32,940 nucleotides of DNA, from contig JAAWPF010000004.1 of the NCBI GenBank assembly GCA_022799835.1, positions 1-32,940 on the forward strand, in the 5' to 3' direction. A model generated the notes under the pieces. The model worked only from the letters and a program-made list of their open reading frames with translations, had not been told where the DNA came from and searched no databases. Origin of the DNA: Lawsonibacter sp. Lineage in GTDB: Bacteria > Bacillota > Clostridia > Oscillospirales > Oscillospiraceae. Positions within the stretch are counted from its first letter, which is position 1, and each line of letters begins with the position of its first letter. The position numbers and the translations under genes are program-made. Of the stretch, positions 25,337 to 32,940 are shown in pieces.

Positions 25337-26091
25337 AGCATGTCTATAAAATTACCCCGGTGTCCCTGTACGACGTCCGGGGGCTGGAGAGCTGGCTGGA
25401 GGATATGGCAAGGCGGGGGCTGGTCCTGAAACGGCTGCGTCCCATCCGCTCCACCTTTGAGCGGGGACCGGCCCGGAGCCTCCGCTACCGGGCGGAGCCC
25501 TGCAAAAGGGTGATGGACGACGAGCCGCCTCAGGCCATGCTGGACCTGTATCAGGACTTCGGCTGGGACTTTGTCTGCGATGTGAACAACGAGCTGCTGA
25601 TCTTTGCCACCGGGGACGAGAATGCCCCGGAGCCCCACTCTGACCCGAAGCTCCAGGGGGCGCTTTGGAAGAAGCTGTACCGCTCCAGGCGGCGGATCTT
25701 CTTCTTCGAGCTGGCGGTGACCCTGCTTCTGCTGTTCGGGACGCCCTACCTGCTCTTCCGGGAGGGGATGCCTGTGCTGACCCTGCTCACCACCACCGCC
25801 CCCATCCTCATAGTCTATCTGGTGTTCTTCCTGGTTACCCTCCCCAACTACTGGGCCGACACCCAGAGGCTGGACCGGGATATCTGGTGGACGGAGGAGG
25901 ACCGGAGCCGGGTCTGGACGGTGAAATTCTACTCCCGGGAGGACGCCGCCCTTCTGGCCACCGCCTCCAACGGCCCGGGGGGCTTCCAGATCGCCGCCGC
26001 CGCGTCCGGGAACAGGGCCGTGCTGGCGACTTACACCGGGAACGGCGACCTGGCGGAGCATTTGGACGAAATCGTAACTATGGTAAAGTGA
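25333..26091 (+). CDS. DUF2812 domain membrane protein, paralog 3 (shortened)
   Basis: Start corrected to 25333 (ATGA overlap): MKHVYKITPVSLYDVRGLESWLEDMARRGLVLKRL...LYQDFGWDFVCDVNNELLIFATGDENAPEPHSDP; two TM and a short tail. Confidence 0.87.
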   Translation: MKHVYKITPVSLYDVRGLESWLEDMARRGLVLKRLRPIRSTFERGPARSLRYRAEPCKRVMDDEPPQAMLDLYQDFGWDFVCDVNNELLIFATGDENAPEPHSDPKLQGALWKKLYRSRRRIFFFELAVTLLLLFGTPYLLFREGMPVLTLLTTTAPILIVYLVFFLVTLPNYWADTQRLDRDIWWTEEDRSRVWTVKFYSREDAALLATASNGPGGFQIAAAASGNRAVLATYTGNGDLAEHLDEIVTMVK

Positions 26092-26101
26092 GGTGACCGG
26101 C

Positions 26102-27346
26102 ATGAAAACTGTTTTCAAAACAACCCCGGTATCTATGTACGACATCCAGAGCCTGGAGCGCTGGCTGGAGGAGCGGGCCAACGAGGGCCTGTTCCCCGTG
26201 TGGGTCAACGGCGAGTTCACCCAGTTCCGCCGGGACGAGACCGCCCCCGGCACCCGCTTCCGGCTGGAGGCCGCCAACGGCCAGGAGGCCCCGGAGCCCG
26301 AGCGGCTGGAGCTGTATAAAGAGGCTGGCTGGGAGTATGGCGACACGGTGGGAAAGGCCTACTTTCTCTTTTACACCGCCGACCCCAACGCCACTGAGCT
26401 GCACACCGACCCGGTGACCCGGGGGATATCCCTGGAACATCTGGCCGGAGAAGTTCAGAAGGCCCGCAGGAAGCAGAATATTTGGCGTCTCATTATTTTG
26501 GGTATCCTGGCCGCCGGGGCCCTCCTGATCTGGCGGATGGATGCCCGCAGGCTGCCCCTCTACTTTTTGGATATGTCCGGGTCCCCGCTCCTTCTCCTGC
26601 CCCTTTTCTTCCTGTGGTGGCGGAACGACGAACGGGAGTACCGCTGTCTGCTGGACCTCCAGAAATCCCTGGAGCTGGGCATCACCCCTAAAGCCGGTCG
26701 GCCCCGTCACCGGATGCTCTGGTTCCTCCCCTTCTGGATCACCATTCCGCTAGCCGGTATTCTCATCGTCCTGTGGTTTGGGCATCTGTTCGGCTTCTGG
26801 GACTACCCGACGGCCAAGCCGCTGGCGGACTTCTCTGGAACTTATGTAAACCTCCAGCAGCTGGAATCGGAGCCTTTGTTTACCTATAAGGAGCTGTTCG
26901 ACGAGCCCTTCCCCAGTATTTCCGGCAGCAGCTGGGGAGAGAGCACCGTCACCCGGAAGTTCGCCCTCCTCTCCCCCGGCTACTACACCGTAAATCAGAC
27001 CCTGCTCAGCCAAAAGGCGGGGACAACGAAAAACAGCTTTTCCTCCACCGGCGACCCGGAGTCCCACTACTCCCCCACCCTGGAAGCGGTCTACTTCCGC
27101 CTGCTCATCCCCGCCATGGCCCGGCCCGTCGCCCTGGCCCAGATGGCGGAGCAGGAGGCGGTCAACCTCACCTGGACCTATGAGGAGCTCACTTATCCCG
27201 GGCTGGACTTCGTGATTCTATCCCGGAGCAATTCCCAGTATCAAGGCGCCGCTGTATGCGCAGGCGGGCGGCTGGCGGTCTTCCACTACGGCGGCCGGGA
27301 GGACCTGGCGGACCACCTGGACGCGCTGGCGCAGGCGGTCAAATAA
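26102..27346 (+). CDS. DUF2812 domain membrane protein, paralog 4
   Basis: MKTVFKTTPVSMYDIQSLERWLEERANEGLFPVWVNGEFTQF...ELYKEAGWEYGDTVGKAYFLFYTADPNATELHTDPVT; three TM; start corrected to 26102. Confidence 0.88.
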   Translation: MKTVFKTTPVSMYDIQSLERWLEERANEGLFPVWVNGEFTQFRRDETAPGTRFRLEAANGQEAPEPERLELYKEAGWEYGDTVGKAYFLFYTADPNATELHTDPVTRGISLEHLAGEVQKARRKQNIWRLIILGILAAGALLIWRMDARRLPLYFLDMSGSPLLLLPLFFLWWRNDEREYRCLLDLQKSLELGITPKAGRPRHRMLWFLPFWITIPLAGILIVLWFGHLFGFWDYPTAKPLADFSGTYVNLQQLESEPLFTYKELFDEPFPSISGSSWGESTVTRKFALLSPGYYTVNQTLLSQKAGTTKNSFSSTGDPESHYSPTLEAVYFRLLIPAMARPVALAQMAEQEAVNLTWTYEELTYPGLDFVILSRSNSQYQGAAVCAGGRLAVFHYGGREDLADHLDALAQAVK

Positions 27347-27389
27347 ACCTGTACGCGATTCATTTTAACATCGAAAGGAGGTTGTCAAA

Positions 27390-27878
27390 ATGACGAACGC
27401 TCAGTTGAAAAACAGCATCTGGCGCGTCCCTCTGATCTGCCTGATCGCGGGGCTGCTCTATATACGGTGCTATGTCTGGATTGTGCTGCGCTTCGGCGTC
27501 CTCGCACCGGGTGAGATCAACGACACGGTGGGCCTGCTGACAGACGCCGGGCTGCTGGCGGCCTTTATGGCGCTGGGATGGCTCATTTTCCTGCAAAAGC
27601 AGACCCGCAGGGAGGTGTTTATCTCCTCCTCCGTCGTCGTTGTGTACGGTATTCTCCTTTGGGCCCTTCAGCTCCTCACCGGCAGCACAACAGGACCCGC
27701 CGCCGTGATATTTATGCGTCTGAACACCCCCCTGGAGTGGATGGAGTTCCCTGTGGCACTTCAGCTCTATCTGCAAAATCATCTGTCAATTTCCATCCCG
27801 TTTCTCTGGTTTCTGCGCTTCTTTATCCCCTGGCTCTTTGTCCTGTTTGCGGAAAAGGACAAGCAAAAGACCGCCTGA
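27390..27878 (+). CDS. Small polytopic membrane protein, last gene of the padR operon
   Basis: 162 aa with about four hydrophobic segments; RBS GAAAGGAGG. Confidence 0.8.
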   Translation: MTNAQLKNSIWRVPLICLIAGLLYIRCYVWIVLRFGVLAPGEINDTVGLLTDAGLLAAFMALGWLIFLQKQTRREVFISSSVVVVYGILLWALQLLTGSTTGPAAVIFMRLNTPLEWMEFPVALQLYLQNHLSISIPFLWFLRFFIPWLFVLFAEKDKQKTA

Positions 27879-27899
27879 CAGCAGAGGGTACATAAGCTT

Positions 27900-27925
27900 G
27901 AGGGGCGGCCACAGGCCGCCCCTAC
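27900..27925. repeat. Short palindromic intergenic repeat, copy 2
   Basis: GAGGGGCGGCCACAGGCCGCCCCTAC; perfect inverted repeat GGGGCGGCC-ACA-GGCCGCCCC. Confidence 0.65.
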
Positions 27926-28515
27926 GCATCTTTCAATATCTCCTCCGCCTCCTCCCGGCTGTAGCAGCCGTTGAGGACAGCCAGCAGGGCGTTGGCGGAC
28001 ATGTGCTCGGGCAGGGCCAGCCGCTTCAGGAGGGCCTGACGCTTGACCGCGCTGTCCGGCCCCCCGGACAGGCCGGCGGCAAACAAGTCCGCTTTCGTAA
28101 TAGGCGGGCTGTTTTGGCGTTCCGGGGCATCCTCCTTCAAAAAAGCCGCCCCCGCCCGACGGAGGACATCCTCCAGTATAGCTGGGGGCATCCCCTCCAC
28201 CCCCAGCTTGCCCTCCTTCCCGGGCTGGCGCTTCCGACGCTCCTTGCCGTAGATGTCGGGGATGTAGGCGTGCTTCAAAAATCGGGCGGGGATGACTCCA
28301 CGGATCCGGTTCCGGATGACGAAGCCCGCCCCGTCCGAGTCGGTGAGGACAATCAGGCCCCGGCGCTCCGCCGCCCGGCGCAGCAGGGCCATTTTCTCCG
28401 GGTCCTTGAAAATCTGAAAGCCCCCCGTCTCCAGAATCAGGGTATCCACCACCTGGGACAGGGTATTTTTGTCATACCGGCCCTCCACCACGATGGCCTC
28501 TTGGATGTGAAGCAT
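27922..28515 (-). CDS. Toprim-domain protein (DUF4093 / RNase M5-like)
   Basis: MLHIQEAIVVEGRYDKNTLSQVVDTLILETGGFQIFKD...GLIVLTDSDGAGFVIRNRIRGVIP: toprim E and DxD-type motifs. Confidence 0.87.
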   Translation of the reverse strand: MLHIQEAIVVEGRYDKNTLSQVVDTLILETGGFQIFKDPEKMALLRRAAERRGLIVLTDSDGAGFVIRNRIRGVIPARFLKHAYIPDIYGKERRKRQPGKEGKLGVEGMPPAILEDVLRRAGAAFLKEDAPERQNSPPITKADLFAAGLSGGPDSAVKRQALLKRLALPEHMSANALLAVLNGCYSREEAEEILKDA

Positions 28516-28524
28516 CGTCCCCTC

Positions 28525-29553
28525 CTACGTTCCGTTGGCCAATTCCAGCAGCAGGGTGGTCAGCAAGTCTTTGGCGTCCTGGCCGGTGGACTTCATAGCC
28601 AGGTCGGTCTGGGCGCACCGGATGACGGCGTTTCTGCACCAGGGCAGGGAGAAGCGCCGGGCGCTGGTCATCAGGCGGTCAGCGGGGTAGCGCATCCCCC
28701 ACAGCTGACCCACCCAGGCGGCGCCCTTTCCTCTGTCCAGAGCCAGCCGGGCGGAGTAGAGCTGGCGCAGCTGCTTGCTCAGGGCTGCCAGAATCTCATA
28801 GGGGCTCTTCTGCATCTGATAGAGCTCCCCCAGGATTTTCGCCGCCCGGTCATAGTTCTTCTCCCCGATGGCGTCGGCGATGCGGAACACCACCGCGCTG
28901 AGCTGAGGGGTGGCCACCGCGTCGATGTCCTCCCGGGTGATCTTGGGGCCCTTGGCGTAAGCGGCGGCCTTTCCAATCTCCTGCTGCAGGCCGTGCATCA
29001 GGTCGCCGCACAGCTCGATCAGATACTCGCACAGGCGCATATCAATATCCTTGCCCTGGGCTTTGAAGTGGCGGCGGACCCAGTCGGCCAGCTCCCGCTG
29101 GCCCTGGCGGGCAAAGTTCACCGCCGTACCGTGCTGCTTCAGGGTCTGGGCCAGCTTGGTCCGGGCGTCCGGCTTGTAATCAATGAGATCATAGACAAAG
29201 ACCAGACAACAGTAGCCGGGCAGACTGGACAGGATGCGGATATACTCCTCCTTCTCCCCCGCCTTGAACAGGTCGAAATCCGTGATCTCAATCAGGGTGC
29301 GCTCCGCCATCATGGGCAGGCAGTCCACCGCCTCCTCCAGCGCGCGGGGAGACATCTCCTTAGCGCTCAGGTCGTGGCGGTTGAACTCTCCCAGCCCCCC
29401 GGTGAGCACTGCCTCCCGCAGGCGGCCCAGGTAGTGGTCCCGCAGGTAGGTCTCCTCCCCGTGGAAGATATAGAGCTGCCCCGGTTTTCCTTCGGACAGG
29501 TCCTTTTTCAGCTTGTCAAACCCGGATGTATCCGGATTTTTTTTGGGCGGCAT
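28525..29553 (-). CDS. holA: DNA polymerase III subunit delta
   Basis: FDKLKKDLSEGKPGQLYIFHGEETYLRDHYLGRLREAVLTGGLGEFNRHDLSAKE...CLPMMAERTLIEITDFDLFK...LLTTLLLELANGT. Start set at 29553. Confidence 0.9.
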   Translation of the reverse strand: MPPKKNPDTSGFDKLKKDLSEGKPGQLYIFHGEETYLRDHYLGRLREAVLTGGLGEFNRHDLSAKEMSPRALEEAVDCLPMMAERTLIEITDFDLFKAGEKEEYIRILSSLPGYCCLVFVYDLIDYKPDARTKLAQTLKQHGTAVNFARQGQRELADWVRRHFKAQGKDIDMRLCEYLIELCGDLMHGLQQEIGKAAAYAKGPKITREDIDAVATPQLSAVVFRIADAIGEKNYDRAAKILGELYQMQKSPYEILAALSKQLRQLYSARLALDRGKGAAWVGQLWGMRYPADRLMTSARRFSLPWCRNAVIRCAQTDLAMKSTGQDAKDLLTTLLLELANGT

Positions 29554-29571
29554 AGTCGTTCCTCCCTGCCT

Positions 29572-29633
29572 GTTGTAGGGGCGCATATCATGCGCCCGTC
29601 TTTCCGATACGGGCGGATCATACCCGCCCCTGC
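29572..29633. repeat. Pair of inverted palindromic units related to copies 1 and 2
   Basis: GTAGGGGCGCATATCATGCGCCCG ... CGGGCGGATCATACCCGCCCCTGC: two hairpins in opposite orientation between comEC and holA. Confidence 0.65.
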
Positions 29634-31948
29634 GGCTCCTCTCTCAACTGAACCTCTATGGTCCCATACAGGTCAGTACGGTAAATCTCCGCACCCGCCC
29701 CGTCCAGGCGCTCCAGCGTCTCCTGGGCCGGGTGGCCATATTTGTTATCCTGGCCCACCGAAATCAGGGCCAGATCAGGCTTGACCGCCTCTATCAGCTC
29801 GGGTGTGTTGGAGGTATTGGAGCCATGGTGGCCGGCCACCAGCACCTCAACATCGGGCAGGTCCGCCGTCTCCACCAGACGCCGCTCCCCCTCCGCTTCC
29901 ATATCCCCAGTAATCAGCACGTCCAGCGTCTTATGGGAGACTAACACGGTCAGGCCCAGCTCATTGGCCGTCCCCTCCTCCGCCATGGGCGGAAAAACGG
30001 TGACCGTGTCCCCCTCCCGGGTGAGATGGAACCGCTCCTCCTCCCGGATGAAGCGCACTGGAATCCCCTTTTCCCCGGCGGCGGCGATGATCTCCGCCCG
30101 GAGGGGGCTGTCCTCCTCCACGTCGGGCAGGGCGATCTCCCCCACACCAATCCGCCGCAGCAGCTGTGGGATGCCGTTGGCGTGGTCAGCGTGGTAGTGG
30201 GTCACCACCAGCAGCTCAATATCGCTCCGGCCCACCGACTGGAGGTAGTTGGCGGCCACGTCGCCAGGGTCGTCCCGGCTATCGCCGCCGCAGTCCACCA
30301 GGACAAGATATCCCGACCGAACCAGCACGCTCTGGCCCTGACCCACGTCCAGCACTGTCACCCCCATATCCCCCAGGCCGAAGGTCTCCCGGGTGAGCAC
30401 CACCGCCAGCGCCAGTGTAACCGCGCCGGCGGCAAGGGGCATCCACAGGGGACGTTTCCCTTTTATGAGGACCGATGCCAGCAGCAGGGCATAGACCAGC
30501 ACCACCCAGGCCCGGTAGCAGACAGCATTCAGGGGCAGCGCGGCCAGGGCGGGCCGTGACAGCAGATCGATAATCCACTGGAGGTAGCGGACCAGAAGCG
30601 CAAAGGGAATTGCCAGTACAGCCGCCACCCCAGGCAGAAATATCCCCAGCGTCCCCACTCCCAGGCCGCCCAGGAACAGCAGGCCGATGGCCCACAGGGT
30701 CAGCAGATTGGACAGGGGCGAAATCAGGGAGATCAGGTTGAAATGGAGGGCCACCAGCGGCACTGTCAGCACCGAGGCACCCAGGGTAGCCGACAGAGTG
30801 GAGACAACAAAATAGGGCGCCGCCCGGAGGTATTTAACCGCCCGATGTTTGGGCTTTTTCCACTCGTCCATGCGGAACAGCCTCATCAGCCGCTCCTGGA
30901 CCCGGTCGGACACCAACAGGATGCCCGCCACGGCTGTAAGAGACAGCTGCAGGCCAATGTGGGCGGCGGAAAAGGGGTTGACCCACAGCAGCAGCAGCAG
31001 AGCCAGGGCCAGAGAGGTGGGGCCGTCCCGTTCCCGGTCCATCAGGGGCGCAAACTGGAGCATAAGCACCATCACAGCCGCCCGGAGCACCGAAGGAGTG
31101 TTGCCCGCAATGCCGCAGAAGAGAAACACCCAGAGGATGGTCAAAAGGGCAGTGGACTTTCTCCCCCGGCCCAGCAGAGCGGTGAACAGGCTGGACAGAA
31201 AGGCCAGGTGCATCCCGGACACCGCCACCGTGTGGCTCAGGCCGGTGCGCTGGAGGGAGGTGGTAAACTCGTCAGTGAGGTTGTCCCGGTTGCCTGTCAC
31301 CAGGGCCTGGACAAAGCCGGCGGCGTCCTCGGGGAAGGCAGCGGCAATCCCCGCTTTCAGTCCTTTCGCCGCCCAGGCGGGCCAGTATTGGGGGGCCATC
31401 CGCTCCGGCCTCTGAACACTCAGCCTGCCGTAGGCCTGACCCCGGAGGAAGATGCCCTTGGCCGTGTAGTAGGTGATCTTCTCCCCGGCGAAAGTGCGGT
31501 CTCCAAGAGTGCAGTGAGCGATGGTCTCAACGCGGTCGCCGGGGCGCAGATCCGCCCCCTGGTCATCGGTATAGAGGATGGCGGATACCTCCGCCCATCC
31601 CCCTGTCTCCGCCTTTACCAGGACAGTATAGCCGCCATAAATCCCCTCCTGGGGCCAGTCAGCCACTGTGGCGGTGAGGCGGACGGTCCGGCCGTCCAAG
31701 TCCCGGGCAGGCTGGAAGAAAGCCCGCATATAGACCGCCGTCCACAGAAAGCCGCAGGCCAGACCGGACAGAATCAGCACGGTCCGCAGACGGACACGCT
31801 TCCCTCTCCTGCGTAGAATAATCCCCGCAGAAACGGCGGCCAGAAGCAGCCATCCGCCCAGCGGGAGCAGATAGGCATCCAGAGCGCCGTAAATGGTGAG
31901 GAACACGGCAGCGGCAAAAGAGAAAGCGAAGGTGGCCAGTATGCGCAT
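29618..31948 (-). CDS. comEC: ComEC/Rec2 family competence DNA channel protein with metallo-beta-lactamase domain
   Basis: N-terminal TM/OB region, TGLSHTVAVSGMHLAFLSSLF, C-terminal VTVLDVGQGQSVLVRSGYLVLVDCGGDS, VTHYHADHANGI, VAGHHGSNTSNT. Confidence 0.93.
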   Translation of the reverse strand: MRILATFAFSFAAAVFLTIYGALDAYLLPLGGWLLLAAVSAGIILRRRGKRVRLRTVLILSGLACGFLWTAVYMRAFFQPARDLDGRTVRLTATVADWPQEGIYGGYTVLVKAETGGWAEVSAILYTDDQGADLRPGDRVETIAHCTLGDRTFAGEKITYYTAKGIFLRGQAYGRLSVQRPERMAPQYWPAWAAKGLKAGIAAAFPEDAAGFVQALVTGNRDNLTDEFTTSLQRTGLSHTVAVSGMHLAFLSSLFTALLGRGRKSTALLTILWVFLFCGIAGNTPSVLRAAVMVLMLQFAPLMDRERDGPTSLALALLLLLWVNPFSAAHIGLQLSLTAVAGILLVSDRVQERLMRLFRMDEWKKPKHRAVKYLRAAPYFVVSTLSATLGASVLTVPLVALHFNLISLISPLSNLLTLWAIGLLFLGGLGVGTLGIFLPGVAAVLAIPFALLVRYLQWIIDLLSRPALAALPLNAVCYRAWVVLVYALLLASVLIKGKRPLWMPLAAGAVTLALAVVLTRETFGLGDMGVTVLDVGQGQSVLVRSGYLVLVDCGGDSRDDPGDVAANYLQSVGRSDIELLVVTHYHADHANGIPQLLRRIGVGEIALPDVEEDSPLRAEIIAAAGEKGIPVRFIREEERFHLTREGDTVTVFPPMAEEGTANELGLTVLVSHKTLDVLITGDMEAEGERRLVETADLPDVEVLVAGHHGSNTSNTPELIEAVKPDLALISVGQDNKYGHPAQETLERLDGAGAEIYRTDLYGTIEVQLREEPQGRV

Positions 31949-32013
31949 GTCCTCTCCCCTCCCCCATTTTCTCCTGTCTCAGCGTACCATGTTTGGGGGA
32001 AAAATGCAAGGAA

Positions 32014-32063
32014 AACTCCCTCAGCCAGCCCCCAGCCGACAGCTCCCTCAAGGAGGGAGTCTT
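32014..32063. repeat. Palindromic intergenic element
   Basis: aactccctcagccagcccccagccgacagCTCCCTC-aag-GAGGGAGtc: hairpin 32043-32059 plus a second copy of CTCCCTCA. Confidence 0.5.
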
Positions 32064-32186
32064 TCATGCCCCCTCCCCGAGAGAGGCGCCGCCACAGACG
32101 GCGGCGGCAGGAGGAATCACATTCTCTTGCCATCTGCCCGGAAATGTGGTAAAATCATCCCAATTTCCAAAAAGGAGCCTCTCTCT

Positions 32187-32594
32187 ATGGCCGACTACTT
32201 TCACCTGAACCTGGACCGCGATGCCCTCCTCTCTCTGTCCACCCTGGGGCTGGCCCACCTGGGGGACGGAGTGTATGAGCTGATGGTCCGCTCCTGGCTG
32301 GTGCTCCACGGCAAGGCAAAGGCCAAAGATCTGCACCGGGCCACGGTAAAATACGTGGCCGCCCCCGCCCAGGCGGAGCGGTTTGAAAAAATCCAGCCCC
32401 TGCTCACCCAGGAGGAGGGGGACGTCTTCCGTCGTGGCCGGAACACCGCCCCCCACTCCATCCCTAAAGCCGCCAGCCGGGCCCAGTACCAGACCGCCAC
32501 CGGCCTGGAGGCCCTGTTCGGCTGGCTGTACCTCCAGGGGCGGACGGAGCGGCTGAATGAACTGTTTTCCACGATGATGGAGGAGATGTCATGA
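32187..32594 (+). CDS. mrnC: Mini-ribonuclease III
   Basis: LSTLGLAHLGDGVYELMVRSWLVLHGKAKAKDLHRATVKYVAAPAQAE...FRRGRNTAPHSIPKAASRAQYQTATGLEALFGWLYLQGRTERLNEL. RBS AAAGGAG before ATG 32187. Confidence 0.92.
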   Translation: MADYFHLNLDRDALLSLSTLGLAHLGDGVYELMVRSWLVLHGKAKAKDLHRATVKYVAAPAQAERFEKIQPLLTQEEGDVFRRGRNTAPHSIPKAASRAQYQTATGLEALFGWLYLQGRTERLNELFSTMMEEMS

Positions 32595-32878
32595 TTCTGT
32601 ACAGGCCCGTCGGTGAGCAGGAGCTTGCCCTCATTCGGGAGAGCAAATACACCGCTTTTCCGCCCCGTCTGCCGGAGCAGCCCATTTTTTACCCGGTGCT
32701 GAGCGAGCAGTACGCCGCTGAAATCGCCGGAAAATGGAACACAAAGGACCCAGTCTCCGGATTTAAGGGCTACATCACCCGCTTTGAGGTAGACGACGGT
32801 TTCCTGGCCCGCTACGAGGTCCGGACGGTGGGGCGCTCTTACTTTCCGATTGCTGACTGTTCCTATAGATTATCATAA
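32591..32878 (+). CDS. Small protein of the 'ADP-ribosylation/crystallin J1'-annotated type, apparently 3'-truncated
   Basis: ATGA overlap with mrnC; MILYRPVGEQELALIRESKYTAFPPRLPEQPIFYPVLSEQYAAEIAGKWNTKDPVSGFKGYITRFEVDDGFLARYEVRTVG, then a divergent tail RSYFPIADCSYRLS. Confidence 0.7.
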   Translation: MILYRPVGEQELALIRESKYTAFPPRLPEQPIFYPVLSEQYAAEIAGKWNTKDPVSGFKGYITRFEVDDGFLARYEVRTVGRSYFPIADCSYRLS

Positions 32879-32940
32879 CTCAATATACAGTTCAAGCGTT
32901 ATCTGTTTTGGGGAAAGCTAAGTTTTCATTTGCAGCAAGG

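Noticed and set aside
29536-29545. A8 run at the holA 5' end as a programmed slippage site
   Set aside because: Encodes Lys-Lys-Asn in frame; no alternative frame product or stimulatory structure evident.
27838-29784. 648-aa plus-strand ORF opposite the DUF4093 gene and holA
   Set aside because: Antisense shadow spanning two recognised genes and intergenic repeats.

Overview
This is a GC-rich chromosomal window that looks like a spore-forming Oscillospiraceae/Clostridia relative; the assignment rests on gene content and style, not on any search. From left to right it contains: trmD (minus, cut by the left edge); a flavodiiron protein with a C-terminal rubredoxin domain; a minus-strand GT2 glycosyltransferase plus two lipoproteins; a YlmC/YmxH PRC-barrel gene; an orphan two-gene pair; an addB-hydrolase-pyridoxamine kinase-addA operon; a TAXI-type TRAP transporter (solute-binding protein plus fused permease); sigK; a DUF4317 gene; sigE and spoIIGA; a PadR-controlled operon with four tandem DUF2812 membrane paralogs; a DUF4093/toprim protein; holA; comEC; a Mini-RNase III gene; and a small ORF that appears 3'-truncated near the right edge. 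The strongest unusual observation is that the TAXI solute-binding protein appears to be circularly permuted. The segment that normally forms the C-terminus follows the lipoprotein signal directly, is joined by a Gly/Ser/Thr linker to the normal N-terminal start, and the ORF stops where the canonical protein would continue. The second candidate system is the PadR plus 4x DUF2812 operon, which has a consensus promoter and a perfect palindrome over its -10. I saw no tRNA, rRNA, CRISPR array or clear transposase. Family calls come from recognising motifs in the translations; no searches were run.
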